Part shown: in pieces, positions 35,666-45,097 of the stretch
How positions within the stretch are numbered: the stretch's first letter is position 1
Layout of the letters: the number at the start of each line of letters is the position of its first letter
Assembly (NCBI RefSeq): GCF_003351865.1
Contig: NZ_CP022242.1
Location: 1,302,001-1,366,000 of the forward strand
DNA from: Methanofervidicoccus sp. A16
GTDB taxonomy: Archaea; AGJL01; Methanococci; Methanococcales; Methanococcaceae
Length of the DNA: 64,000 nt
Direction: 5' to 3'
Program-made: the position numbers and the translations under genes
Notes under the pieces: generated by a model
The model's database searches: none
Seen by the model: only the letters and a program-made list of their open reading frames with translations
What the model was told of the DNA's origin: nothing

Positions 35666-38560
35666 ATGGATGAGATGGAACAGTATAGGGAACTGTTCTT
35701 GGCAGAGGCGATGGAACATCTTCAGGCTCTAAACCAATATTTAGTAGAACTTGAAAACAACCCTGAAAATTTAGAAATAATTAATTTAATATTTAGATCT
35801 GCCCATACTTTAAAAGGATCGGCGAGAACTGTAGGATTCGACCATATATCCAATCTTACCCACCATATGGAAGATATCTTAGATTATCTGAGGGAGGGAA
35901 AGATACCTGTAACTTCAGAAATTATGGATTTACTTTTTGAGTGTCTCGATGCCCTTGAAACAATGGTAAATGAAATTGAAGAGGGTATTACAGAAACGTC
36001 TGTAGATGTAGATTCAATAGTTGAGAAGATAAAAAAGTTAAAGGAGAAGTATCTCTCAGGGGCGGGAGTAGAGACAAAACCTAAAGAAGAGAAAAAAGAA
36101 GATACTACACCCACTACCAAAGAAGAAAAAGAAGAAGAGAAAAAAGAACCTGAAAAAGAACCTTCGAAAAAAACCAAAATTAAAGTTATTTTAAAGAATC
36201 CTACTACTACTCTAAAGGTTAAAAAGGTAGAGAAGGTACCTACAACGTCTGAAGAAGAGGAGGTAAAGAAACCTAAAAATTTAGAAGAAATCCTTGAACA
36301 GATGAGTAAATCTGTTGAAGTTCTTAGTATAATCGCAGAGGCCCTCGAATACAGTGAATTAAAAACTGTTCTCAAAAAGATAGAAGAATTAGTAAAGAAG
36401 GTAATGGACGACAGTATTGTCTTTACTAAGTCAGTGATGGAGGCTTTAAAGTGTTCCTTAGATGCTATGGAGAAGATCGCCAAGACTGTAGAAGAGGGTA
36501 AAGATCTGTCTAATATAGGTGTTGATTTATCAGAGTTAAGTGATATTTTAGACAAGGCTTTAGCAACTAAATCTAAGGAAGAAGTTTCAGAAAAGGTCGA
36601 AGAGTACGAGGTAACTTTAGATCATACGAAGTTTAAAATTGAGGAATATGGAGAACGTATTAAAGAACTCTTTGAAAAAGGACATAAACTATACCACCTA
36701 AAGGCTAAAACTACTGAAGACTGTGCCCTAAAATGTGCTACACTACTAATGGTGTTGAATACGGTAAAAAAAATAGGTGAAGTACTAGATACAATACCTA
36801 AGGAGGAGGTACTTAAGGAGGGAGAGGGAGGGGATGAGTTAGAGATCCTCTTCCTTTCAGACAAGCCTATGGAAGAAATCCAGAAAGAGTTAGATGCTAT
36901 CAGTGAAATAGAATATATAGCAATCTCCCCTGTTGATATAGAGTTGAAAGTGGAAGAAGAAGAGGTGGAGGAAGTAAAGGAAGAAGAAAAGAAAGGGGAA
37001 AAAGAAGAGAAAAAAGTTGACGAGGATTTACAGGATGCCTATAAAGTAGAGGTAATAATAGACGAAGAGTGTTTATTGAAATCAGTTAGAGCATACATGG
37101 TTATAAAAGAACTTGAAGATTTAGGGGAAATTGTTAAAGTAGAACCTTCGTTAGAAATGATTCAGAAGGGGGAGTTTAAAGATACAAAGGTTACTATCTA
37201 CCTTATAACGAATAGAGAACCTGACGACATAAAAGAGGCTGTATTAAACATCCCTGAGATAAAAGAAGTTTACGTAGAACCTCCAAAATACATGGAAGGG
37301 GTAGAAACTAAAAAGACAGAACCTAAGCCTCAACAAAAAGAAGAAGATAAAAAGAAAAAAGAAACTCCTGCAAAAAAAGCTCCTAAAGCAACAACAACTA
37401 CAAAAAAATCCTCAACAGTTCAAACTGTAAGGGTAAATATTGAAAAATTAGACAAACTTATGAACTTAGTAGGAGAATTGGTAATAAACAGGGCTAATTT
37501 CGCTCAGATAGCAGAGAAGTACGATATAAAGGAGTTGCACAATGCAGTAAATAGACTTAACATGCTGATAACTGAACTTCAAGAGGAAGTCATGGCAATG
37601 AGAATGATCCCAGTATCCTTTATATTCAACAGGTTTCCAAGGACGGTGAGGGATCTTGCAAAGGCCCTTAACAAGGAGGTAGAGTTGATAATTGAAGGTT
37701 CAGATATCGAGTTAGATAGGACGGTATTAGACGAACTTGCTGAACCTCTAACCCATATTATTAGAAACGCAATAGATCACGGAATAGAACCTCCTGAAGA
37801 GAGGGAGAAACTAGGTAAACCTAGAAAAGGGAAGTTAATACTGAAGGCAGTGAGAGAGAGAAACCATGTACTTATTATTGTAGAGGATGATGGTAGAGGT
37901 ATAGATCCAGAGGTTATAAAGAGAAAGGCTATAGAGAAGGGCCTTATTACAGAAGAAGAAGCTAAGAGGATGTCTGACCAGGAGGCTATTAATTTAATAT
38001 TCCTACCAGGGTTCAGTACTGCTGAAAAGGTCTCAGATGTTTCTGGAAGAGGAGTGGGGATGGATGTTGTAAAGACAAAAATAGAGTCCCTTGGAGGAAG
38101 TGTAACTGTCTACTCTGAAAAAGGTAAAGGTACAAGAGTAGTGCTTCAGTTACCTCTAACGATGGCTATTGTGCTGGCGCTACTGATCAGGCTGAAGGAT
38201 CAGGTTTATGCTATACCACTAACAAGTGTTTTAGACGTTACACATGTTAAAAGAGAAGAGATAAAAAACATAGAGGGTCAGGATGCTATACTCTACAGAG
38301 GAGATATACTACCAGTAGTGTGGTTGAAGGATATACTTAACTTCCCATGGGTTGATGAAGAAGAGCCTGATGAGATATATATCGTGGTTATAGAGAGAAA
38401 CAAAGGTAAATTGGGTGTTGTAGTAGATGACGTTATAGGACGTGAGGAGATCGTAGTAAAACCTCTTCAAGGTATTCTAAAGAATATTCAGGGTTTTGCA
38501 GGGGCTACAATATTGGGAGATGGAAGGGTAGCATTTATCCTAGATTTAAACAACGTGTAG
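35666..38560 (+). CDS. cheA: Chemotaxis histidine kinase CheA
   Basis: At 964 residues this is longer than the usual 650-750. Order: HPt/P1 with phospho-His47 (RSAHTLKGSART); K/E-rich linker at about 135-200; a helical segment; two P2-like alpha/beta domains (about 315-430 and 455-550) divided by a second acidic linker; a third K-rich linker; P3 dimerisation (VRVNIEKLDKLMNLVGEL); ATPase with N box HIIRNAIDHGIEPPEER, EDDGRGID and GRGVGMDVVK; and a CheW-like P5. The extra length is in the linkers and P2 region. It lies between cheB and cheD. Confidence 0.95.
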   Translation: MDEMEQYRELFLAEAMEHLQALNQYLVELENNPENLEIINLIFRSAHTLKGSARTVGFDHISNLTHHMEDILDYLREGKIPVTSEIMDLLFECLDALETMVNEIEEGITETSVDVDSIVEKIKKLKEKYLSGAGVETKPKEEKKEDTTPTTKEEKEEEKKEPEKEPSKKTKIKVILKNPTTTLKVKKVEKVPTTSEEEEVKKPKNLEEILEQMSKSVEVLSIIAEALEYSELKTVLKKIEELVKKVMDDSIVFTKSVMEALKCSLDAMEKIAKTVEEGKDLSNIGVDLSELSDILDKALATKSKEEVSEKVEEYEVTLDHTKFKIEEYGERIKELFEKGHKLYHLKAKTTEDCALKCATLLMVLNTVKKIGEVLDTIPKEEVLKEGEGGDELEILFLSDKPMEEIQKELDAISEIEYIAISPVDIELKVEEEEVEEVKEEEKKGEKEEKKVDEDLQDAYKVEVIIDEECLLKSVRAYMVIKELEDLGEIVKVEPSLEMIQKGEFKDTKVTIYLITNREPDDIKEAVLNIPEIKEVYVEPPKYMEGVETKKTEPKPQQKEEDKKKKETPAKKAPKATTTTKKSSTVQTVRVNIEKLDKLMNLVGELVINRANFAQIAEKYDIKELHNAVNRLNMLITELQEEVMAMRMIPVSFIFNRFPRTVRDLAKALNKEVELIIEGSDIELDRTVLDELAEPLTHIIRNAIDHGIEPPEEREKLGKPRKGKLILKAVRERNHVLIIVEDDGRGIDPEVIKRKAIEKGLITEEEAKRMSDQEAINLIFLPGFSTAEKVSDVSGRGVGMDVVKTKIESLGGSVTVYSEKGKGTRVVLQLPLTMAIVLALLIRLKDQVYAIPLTSVLDVTHVKREEIKNIEGQDAILYRGDILPVVWLKDILNFPWVDEEEPDEIYIVVIERNKGKLGVVVDDVIGREEIVVKPLQGILKNIQGFAGATILGDGRVAFILDLNNV

Positions 38561-38570
38561 GTTGTCTATA

Positions 38571-39032
38571 ATGGTAATAAGGGTAAAAATAGGGGGTTTG
38601 GAAGTAGCAAAAAGTCCAGAAGTTCTTGAAACTATATTAGGATCCTGTGTAGCCCTGATGCTATACGACAGGGGGAAAAAGATAGGGGGTATGGCACATA
38701 TAATGCTCCCCCATACCGACGATCCAAATGTGAGAGATCCTGGTAAGTATGCAAACACTGCAGTACCTGCACTAATAACTAAAATGACTGTAGTGGGGGC
38801 AAGACCTAATAAGTTAGTGGCTAAGATAGCAGGGGGAGCTGCAATGTTTAAAACTTCCAATACTATGAATATCGGAAAAAAAAATGTGGAGGCAACAAAG
38901 AAAGAGTTAAGCAAGTATAAAATAAGGATAGTGGGCGAGGATGTAGGAGGAGAGGGCAGTAGAACTGTTAAATTTTTTTTAAAGGATGGAAAGGTTGTAG
39001 TAAACCATAGAGGAAAGACTAAGATTATATAA
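38571..39032 (+). CDS. cheD: Chemoreceptor glutamine deamidase CheD
   Basis: CheD deamidates receptor glutamines. The catalytic Cys and His are in LGSCVALML and GGMAHIMLPH, and GGAAMF follows. A TTG at 38562 would add three residues; the ATG at 38571 is preferred. Its usual partner cheC is not in the window. 10 bp separates it from cheA. Confidence 0.93.
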   Translation: MVIRVKIGGLEVAKSPEVLETILGSCVALMLYDRGKKIGGMAHIMLPHTDDPNVRDPGKYANTAVPALITKMTVVGARPNKLVAKIAGGAAMFKTSNTMNIGKKNVEATKKELSKYKIRIVGEDVGGEGSRTVKFFLKDGKVVVNHRGKTKII

Positions 39033-39344
39033 ATTTACTTCATATCTATTATATTAATTTAAAAAATTATAAAATAAAATAATAACAATAAAAAATAAAA
39101 AAATTCTCAAGATTTTAAAATAATTGGAAGAAGAGTAGAATTGATAAAATGATTATGATCTACAATCCCTCATTAGAATTTCCATATATTAATAAAATTT
39201 AAAAAATTTACATTACATTCTATAACTTCTCTTCAAAATTAAGTAGTGTATGAATATTTATTGTTGTTTAGGTTTTTAATCTTATGTAGTGTTAGGTTAT
39301 GGAAAAACTTTAATTTACATTGGATAGATTATGAAGGTGATAAA
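39033..39344. other. 312-bp AT-rich gap between cheD and mcp
   Basis: A frame upstream of mcp runs through part of this gap, but its residues are unlike the receptor family and it lacks a ribosome site, so I treat it as non-coding. It probably holds a separate mcp promoter. No repeat was found. Confidence 0.45.
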
Positions 39345-40757
39345 ATGGACTGTAAGAAATTGCTAATAGTGATTCTAATATTACCTGTCTTTTTATTTTT
39401 TATAATATTATTGGCACTATTTTATTTAATTACTCCCGATATTATTCCTGTTATTCTCAAAAATATTGTCTTTATAGTTGTGGGGATAGTAATTGCAGTA
39501 GGTATATCATATATTGTCGCATCCAAATTATTTAGAGGATTGGATAAATACCATACTTTACTTCAAAATATACTCTCAGTATTAGAAATGGATCCCTCTG
39601 TTATAGACGATCCCAGCGTATTTGAAACAGTGACAAAAGAGATAGAGAAACTAAAAAAATCCCATATAGAACTTATAAATTATAGAAAAGAAATTAGACA
39701 TACTATCAGTGAAATTATAGATGCAGTATCTAAACTTGAAAAGGGAGATTTGACAGTTAGACTGGATGAAAATAGAAAGTATAACAGACTTCAGAAAATA
39801 TTTAATAGAGCCATATCAAATATAGCGCAACTTATCAAAAATCTAAGAGACGAGATAGATAAGTTAAACGCAGAGATAGAGAAACTCAAAGAAGAAGCAG
39901 AGAAGGCAAAGGAGATCTCAGACCAGGTAGCAGACGCAGCCTCCCAGGTAGCCACTGCAGCCACAGATCAGTCCACAAAACTCCAGGACATCTCCCAGGA
40001 GTTGGAGGACACTACCAGATTAATTGAGAACACAGCCCAGAGTGCAGAAGAAGGGGTAAAGGCTGCAGAGGAGGTAAGTAACTACTCAGAGGAGGGTGTA
40101 AAGAAGGTAGAAAATGCAATAACAACCATGCAGAATATCGCAAATGTAATAGACGAGTTAGGTAAGGCTATACAAGAACTTGGTGATGAGAGTAAGAAGA
40201 TCAACGAGATTACAGTACTTATTAAAGACATTGCAGAGCAAACTGGACTCCTGGCCCTTAACGCCTCCATAGAGGCTGCCAGGGCCGGAGAGGCTGGAAG
40301 AGGTTTCGCAGTTGTTGCAAGTGAGATTAAATCTCTGGCGGAGGAGATCGGGAAGTCTGTAGACGACATTAAGAAGACAATCTCCGAGATACAGAGTAAG
40401 ATTGAGAAGACTGTAGATCTAGGTCTAACTGGAAAGGATGAAGTTGACAAAGGAGTTATTGCAATAGACGAGGTAAATAGTGCATTCCTCAAGATCAAGG
40501 ATGGGATTTATACCACATTGGAGAAGATAAATGTTATTAAGGAACATGCTGAAGAATCTAACAACAACATCCACAGCGCCCTCAGAAACGTCCAAGATAT
40601 CGCCTCTATCTCTGAGGAGTTTGCAGCAACTGCAGAAGAGTTGACCGCTAGTGCTGAAGAGCAGAATGGAGTTGTTGAGGAGGTCAGTAAGGCTATCGAG
40701 GAACTTGCTAGGATATCAGAAGAGGTCTCCGAGAATGTAAGTAAGTTCAGGGTTTAA
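39345..40757 (+). CDS. Methyl-accepting chemotaxis protein (short periplasmic part)
   Basis: A 470-residue receptor. Two hydrophobic spans near the N-terminus ([20 protein letters not shown], then [20 protein letters not shown]) enclose a loop of only about 15 residues, so it has almost no outside sensor and may sense through the membrane or cytoplasm. A HAMP-like segment follows, then the signalling coiled coil with the conserved tip (EIAAR-type [20 protein letters not shown]). AGGTGA precedes ATG 39345. From 39861 to the stop it is shared with the receptor at 47120-48955. Confidence 0.9.
   Translation: MDCKKLLIVILILPVFLFFIILLALFYLITPDIIPVILKNIVFIVVGIVIAVGISYIVASKLFRGLDKYHTLLQNILSVLEMDPSVIDDPSVFETVTKEIEKLKKSHIELINYRKEIRHTISEIIDAVSKLEKGDLTVRLDENRKYNRLQKIFNRAISNIAQLIKNLRDEIDKLNAEIEKLKEEAEKAKEISDQVADAASQVATAATDQSTKLQDISQELEDTTRLIENTAQSAEEGVKAAEEVSNYSEEGVKKVENAITTMQNIANVIDELGKAIQELGDESKKINEITVLIKDIAEQTGLLALNASIEAARAGEAGRGFAVVASEIKSLAEEIGKSVDDIKKTISEIQSKIEKTVDLGLTGKDEVDKGVIAIDEVNSAFLKIKDGIYTTLEKINVIKEHAEESNNNIHSALRNVQDIASISEEFAATAEELTASAEEQNGVVEEVSKAIEELARISEEVSENVSKFRV
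39861..40757 (+). repeat. MCP signalling-domain repeat, copy 1 (about 897 bp)
   Basis: This block and 47120-48016 are inverted copies. They encode the same 298 C-terminal residues, and the DNA shows only scattered synonymous changes (for example GACACTACCAGATTA against GACACCACCAGGTTA). The two lie 6.4 kb apart. Confidence 0.9.
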
Positions 40758-40819
40758 AAGAAAATAATATAAACTATAGGCATAATTAAGTATAATATCA
40801 ATTTTACTATGGTGAAATA

Positions 40820-41647
40820 GTGGCTATTAGAAGTACCAATAATGAAGAGGATATATACTTCAACAAAATTAGAAGGGAGATTAAATTAAAATTAAAAATA
40901 AATATTGATCAATACAAAGAGGCATATATTAAAAGAAGGATAGCTGTTAGAATGAGGGCATGTAAATGTCGAACCTATAAAGAATATTATGAGTATCTTT
41001 TAAAACATCCTGAGGAATATAAAGAGTTGGAAAATGTTTTAACAGTCAATGTTACAGAGTTCTGGAGAGATGTAACAGTCTATAAGGAAATTAAAAAAAT
41101 ACTAGAAAAAATGGTTTTAGATAAATCTAGAAGATCCATTAGAATATGGAGTGCAGGATGTTCCTCTGGTGAGGAGCCCTATGGAATTGCAATAATAATA
41201 GATAACCTGTTAGAAAAACATAAACGAAAATCTCTAAAGGTTACAATTATAGGTACTGATATAGATAGAAAGGTTCTAGAAAAGGCTAGAAAAGGAATTT
41301 ATTTAGATAAACAACTTAAGAACATAGACCCACCTTTGATATCAAAGTATTTCACTAAAATAAGTGAGTACGAGTATCAGATTAAACCTATTATAAAAAA
41401 ATATGTTCAATTTAGAATACATGATCTAATTAAAGATCCTCCTTTAAAGAATATGGACATGATACTCTGTAGAAACGTAGTTATATACTTCGATAAAGAG
41501 GTACAGGAAAAGATATTCCTAAAATTCTATGAGGCGTTGGTAAGTGGAGGGTACTTGGTACTTGGAAAAACAGAAATTTTACGTGGAAAGGCAAAGGAAC
41601 TCTTTAAAACAGTTAACCACCGAGAAAGAATATATCAAAAGCCTTAA
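40820..41647 (+). CDS. cheR: Chemotaxis protein methyltransferase CheR
   Basis: CheR methylates receptor glutamates with SAM. The 275-residue protein has the N-terminal helical domain, RIWSAGCSSGEEPYGIA (motif I) and LCRNVVIYFDKEVQEKI. The start is GTG with GGTGA four bases upstream. It lies 62 bp after the mcp gene and ends one base from the convergent phosphoesterase. Confidence 0.94.
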   Translation: MAIRSTNNEEDIYFNKIRREIKLKLKINIDQYKEAYIKRRIAVRMRACKCRTYKEYYEYLLKHPEEYKELENVLTVNVTEFWRDVTVYKEIKKILEKMVLDKSRRSIRIWSAGCSSGEEPYGIAIIIDNLLEKHKRKSLKVTIIGTDIDRKVLEKARKGIYLDKQLKNIDPPLISKYFTKISEYEYQIKPIIKKYVQFRIHDLIKDPPLKNMDMILCRNVVIYFDKEVQEKIFLKFYEALVSGGYLVLGKTEILRGKAKELFKTVNHRERIYQKP

Positions 41648-42307
41648 TTAAAAATCTACTAACTCGATACCCTTGACAATTATTTTATCTTTTATATATA
41701 TGTCAGATACGAAAAAGGATCTTGGGGAGGGATTTACAATATAGGTATTCCCTAATTTATCTATACATCTACTTTCATGTATATGCCCACATGCTACTAA
41801 AATGGGACTATACTCCTCAATAATCTTCCTAATGGATACACTACCTACATTACCTTCTAACGTCCTATCTGCCATAGTGTTGAAAGGTGGAGCATGAGTT
41901 ATCAGTATAAATCTATCTTTTATTTCCTCTCCAATGTTTTTAACTGTATTTATAAATTTAAAATACAACTCCTCTTCAGAATACTCGTTAGGAGTGTTAA
42001 AAGGCGTTCTATTACTTCCCCCTATACCTACATAGTAGATACCTCCTACATTTACATATCTCCCGTCTAAGTTTATTCCTATCTTATTGATCTTATCTAT
42101 CACCTCTAAAGTATCGCAGTTTCCAGGAACTGCCAATATCTTTATCCCTTCTTTCTCCTGTAAATATCTTAGATAATCTATTACCTTTAAATCTCTACCA
42201 AAGTGTGTAATATCACCTGAGATAACTAGCACATCTGGATCATATAAGAGTATCTTCTTAAGATGGTGATATTTACCATGTAGATCAGTTATTCCCACTA
42301 TTCTCAT
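41648..42307 (-). CDS. Calcineurin-like metallophosphoesterase
   Basis: A 219-residue enzyme with the metal-site set DLHGKYHH, SGDITHFGR, GNCDT, THAPPF and CGHIHES. It is similar to the YfcE/MJ-type phosphodiesterases of archaea. The substrate is unknown. It abuts cheR tail to tail with no spacer. Confidence 0.83.
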   Translation of the reverse strand: MRIVGITDLHGKYHHLKKILLYDPDVLVISGDITHFGRDLKVIDYLRYLQEKEGIKILAVPGNCDTLEVIDKINKIGINLDGRYVNVGGIYYVGIGGSNRTPFNTPNEYSEEELYFKFINTVKNIGEEIKDRFILITHAPPFNTMADRTLEGNVGSVSIRKIIEEYSPILVACGHIHESRCIDKLGNTYIVNPSPRSFFVSDIYIKDKIIVKGIELVDF

Positions 42308-42376
42308 AGTATCCCCTTTAGATATTATTATTAAAATTTATTATATTTATTATATTTTTTATAAAAAGGTGATTCA

Positions 42377-43447
42377 ATGGATAATAAAGATATCCATCTG
42401 AGGAAGTTGGAGCATATATGGATATGTAATCATTGTAATGTGGAGTATAAAAAAAGTACATTATTTGATGATATAAAGTTAATACATCGGGGAATATCTA
42501 ACTGTAATTTAGAAGATATTGATACTACAACAGAGTTATTTGGGAAAGAGTTAGATGCTCCTCTCATTGTAACTGGAATAACTGGAGGCCATCCAAAGGC
42601 TAAAGAGATAAATAAGAATATAGCAAAGGCTATAGAAGAACTTAACTTAGGAATGGGTGTAGGTTCCCAGAGAGCAGGTATATTGGACAGTAGTGTTGTA
42701 GATACCTATAGAGTGGTAAGAGACTACGATATACCTCTTGTTATAGGTAATTTAGGGGCTGTTAACTTTATAGAAGATGGCTGGGATGAGGAGATTGTAG
42801 AGAGGGCTGTTGAGATGATCGATGGAGATGCTATGGCTATACATTTTAACCCACTTCAGGAGGCTATTCAACCAGAGGGGGATACTAACTTCAAGGGGGT
42901 GCATATACTCAAAGAAGTTATATCCCGATATAAGAAAAAGTATAGAAATATACCGTTTATAGCCAAACAGGTTGGAGAGGGATTCTCTAAGGAGGATGCC
43001 ATAGTATTAAAAGAGATAGGTTTTGATGGAATAGATGTGGCTGGAAGTGGTGGTACCTCTTGGGCCATGGTAGAGTACTACAGGATAAAAGAAAAGGAGT
43101 TTAGAGAGTTTTCAGAGAGATTCTTAGATTGGGGCATACCTACTGCAGTTTCTCTATTCTATGTTAAGGATGTTTTTCCAGGTACCATTATCGCAAGTGG
43201 TGGTATAAGATCTGGTATAGATATGGCAAAGTCTATCGCTATAGGTGGCCACTGTTGTGGAGTTGCACTACCTGTACTAAGGGCTGCCCTGAAGGATAGT
43301 AAGGAGGTTGTAAAGGTCCTTGAGAGGATGATTAAGGAGTTAAAGACAACAATGTTTTTAGTAGGTTGTGAGAATATTGAGGAATTGAGAAGGGCTAATT
43401 ATATAATAAAGGGTGAATTAAGGGAGTGGTTGGATATAAAGAAATGA
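42377..43447 (+). CDS. fni: Type 2 isopentenyl-diphosphate delta-isomerase
   Basis: An FMN-dependent isomerase interconverting IPP and DMAPP for archaeal lipids. The 356-residue protein shows HIWICNHCNVEY, LIVTGITGGHPKAKEIN, GMGVGSQRAG and the flavin/phosphate-binding GFDGIDVAGSGGTSWA and IASGGIRSGID. GGTGATTCA precedes the ATG. It leads the block fni - RNase J - idsA. Confidence 0.94.
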   Translation: MDNKDIHLRKLEHIWICNHCNVEYKKSTLFDDIKLIHRGISNCNLEDIDTTTELFGKELDAPLIVTGITGGHPKAKEINKNIAKAIEELNLGMGVGSQRAGILDSSVVDTYRVVRDYDIPLVIGNLGAVNFIEDGWDEEIVERAVEMIDGDAMAIHFNPLQEAIQPEGDTNFKGVHILKEVISRYKKKYRNIPFIAKQVGEGFSKEDAIVLKEIGFDGIDVAGSGGTSWAMVEYYRIKEKEFREFSERFLDWGIPTAVSLFYVKDVFPGTIIASGGIRSGIDMAKSIAIGGHCCGVALPVLRAALKDSKEVVKVLERMIKELKTTMFLVGCENIEELRRANYIIKGELREWLDIKK

Positions 43448-43632
43448 GGTTAAAAATATAATAAAAAAAATTAATAATAAGAATTATAATTAAAATTAAA
43501 TCTTTAAAGATCATTAAACACATTAATAAACTTTTTATGGTTTAAGATTTAGTGGAAACAATTAACATTGTTAATATTGTTTGAAATTACTTATTATTTT
43601 TTATTTTAAAAAAATACAAGGAAGTGGTGGAT

Positions 43633-44979
43633 TTGCAGTTGGAAATAGTTGCTATTGGAGGATACGAGGAAGTTGGAAAAAATATGACTGCTATTAATGT
43701 AGACGGTGAAATAATAATATTCGATATGGGCTTAATGTTAGATAGAGTACTGATACATGAGGATACAGATATATCGAAAATGCACAGTTTAAATTTAATT
43801 GAGATGGGGATAATTCCAGATGATACAGTTATGAAGAATATCGAAGGGGAGGTCAAGGCTATAGTGGTCTCCCATGGACACCTAGATCACATAGGGGCGA
43901 TAACGAAGTTGGCCCATAGATATAACGCTCCAATTATCGGGACTCCCTATACTATAGAACTTATCAAGAGAGAGATACTAAGTGAAAAGAAGTTTGATGT
44001 AAGAAACCCTTTAGTTACACTGAATGCAAAGGAGTCCATAGATCTAACACCTAATTTAACCTTGGAATTTATAAAGATAACCCATAGTATCCCAGATGCA
44101 GTTCTCCCAGTTCTCCATACACCTTACGGTGCCATAGTTTATGGAAACGATTTCAAATTTGACAACTTTCCTATTGTAGGGGAGAGGCCAGATTATAGAG
44201 CCATAAAGAAGGTAGGTAAGGAGGGAGTACTATGTATGATATCGGAGAGTACACGAGTTGAGTATGAGGGAAAAACCCCCTCTGAAAAGATAGCCTCAGA
44301 TCTTTTAAAAAACGATCTATTAGGTGCAGACAATCAGTCAAATGCAGTGATAGTTACAACCTTCTCCTCTCACATAGCCAGGATAAAGTCTGCAACAGAG
44401 ATTGGAGAGAAGATGGGTAGAACACCTATACTTATAGGAAGATCCATGGTGAAGTACTGTGGTATAGCTGAGGATATTGGTATTGTAAAGTTTCCAGAGG
44501 ATACAAGGATAGCTGGAGATCCCTCTGCTGTAGATAGGATATTCCGGGAGATAATGAAAGAGGGCAAGGAGAACTATTTACTTATAGTAACGGGACACCA
44601 GGGAGAGGAGGGGGCAGTTCTATCTCGGATGGCAACTGACAAGACACCTTTTAAATTTGAGAAGTACGATCAGGTTGTATTCTCTGCAGATGTAATACCT
44701 AATCCTATGAACGCCGCCCAGAGGTATATGTTAGAGGCCCGTTTAAAGAGATTGGGAGTAAGGGTATTCAAGGGAGCCCATGTATCTGGACATGCCTCAA
44801 AGGAGGATCACAGGGACATGATAAGATGGGTTAACCCTGAGCATATAATACCCTCTCATGGGGATTTCAACCTTACAACTGCCTATGCCAAGTTGGCAGA
44901 GGAGGAGGGGTATAGGTTAGGGGAGGATGTACATTTACTTAGAAACGGTCAAAGTTTGAAGTTTGAGAGGATTATATAA
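43633..44979 (+). CDS. Archaeal RNase J
   Basis: An MBL/beta-CASP 5'-3' exoribonuclease. Motifs SHGHLDHIGA (zinc site), the TTFSSHIARI beta-CASP segment, GHVSGHASKEDH and PSHGDF identify RNase J rather than CPSF. About 448 residues. The frame opens at GTG 43624, but GTGGTGG is the ribosome site for TTG 43633 (MQLEIVAIGGYEEVGKN). Its place between fni and idsA is conserved in Methanocaldococcus, from memory. Confidence 0.92.
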   Translation: MQLEIVAIGGYEEVGKNMTAINVDGEIIIFDMGLMLDRVLIHEDTDISKMHSLNLIEMGIIPDDTVMKNIEGEVKAIVVSHGHLDHIGAITKLAHRYNAPIIGTPYTIELIKREILSEKKFDVRNPLVTLNAKESIDLTPNLTLEFIKITHSIPDAVLPVLHTPYGAIVYGNDFKFDNFPIVGERPDYRAIKKVGKEGVLCMISESTRVEYEGKTPSEKIASDLLKNDLLGADNQSNAVIVTTFSSHIARIKSATEIGEKMGRTPILIGRSMVKYCGIAEDIGIVKFPEDTRIAGDPSAVDRIFREIMKEGKENYLLIVTGHQGEEGAVLSRMATDKTPFKFEKYDQVVFSADVIPNPMNAAQRYMLEARLKRLGVRVFKGAHVSGHASKEDHRDMIRWVNPEHIIPSHGDFNLTTAYAKLAEEEGYRLGEDVHLLRNGQSLKFERII

Positions 44980-45097
44980 CTTTTAATCAAAAATTCTGAT
45001 AAAAATAAAAATAATTATTATAAAAAACTGTTTCATCAATTATTATATTTTTATTTATTCTAATAGTGATTATCTCAATAGTAAGAAGGTGAAAAAG

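Noticed and set aside
35884-36555. 223-residue frame antisense to cheA
   Set aside because: Ser/Phe-rich composition is the reverse image of K/E-rich linkers (GAA/AAG read as TTC/CTT).
39246-39344. N-terminal extension of the first MCP
   Set aside because: Residues upstream of ATG 39345 do not fit the family, and AGGTGA sits just before that ATG.
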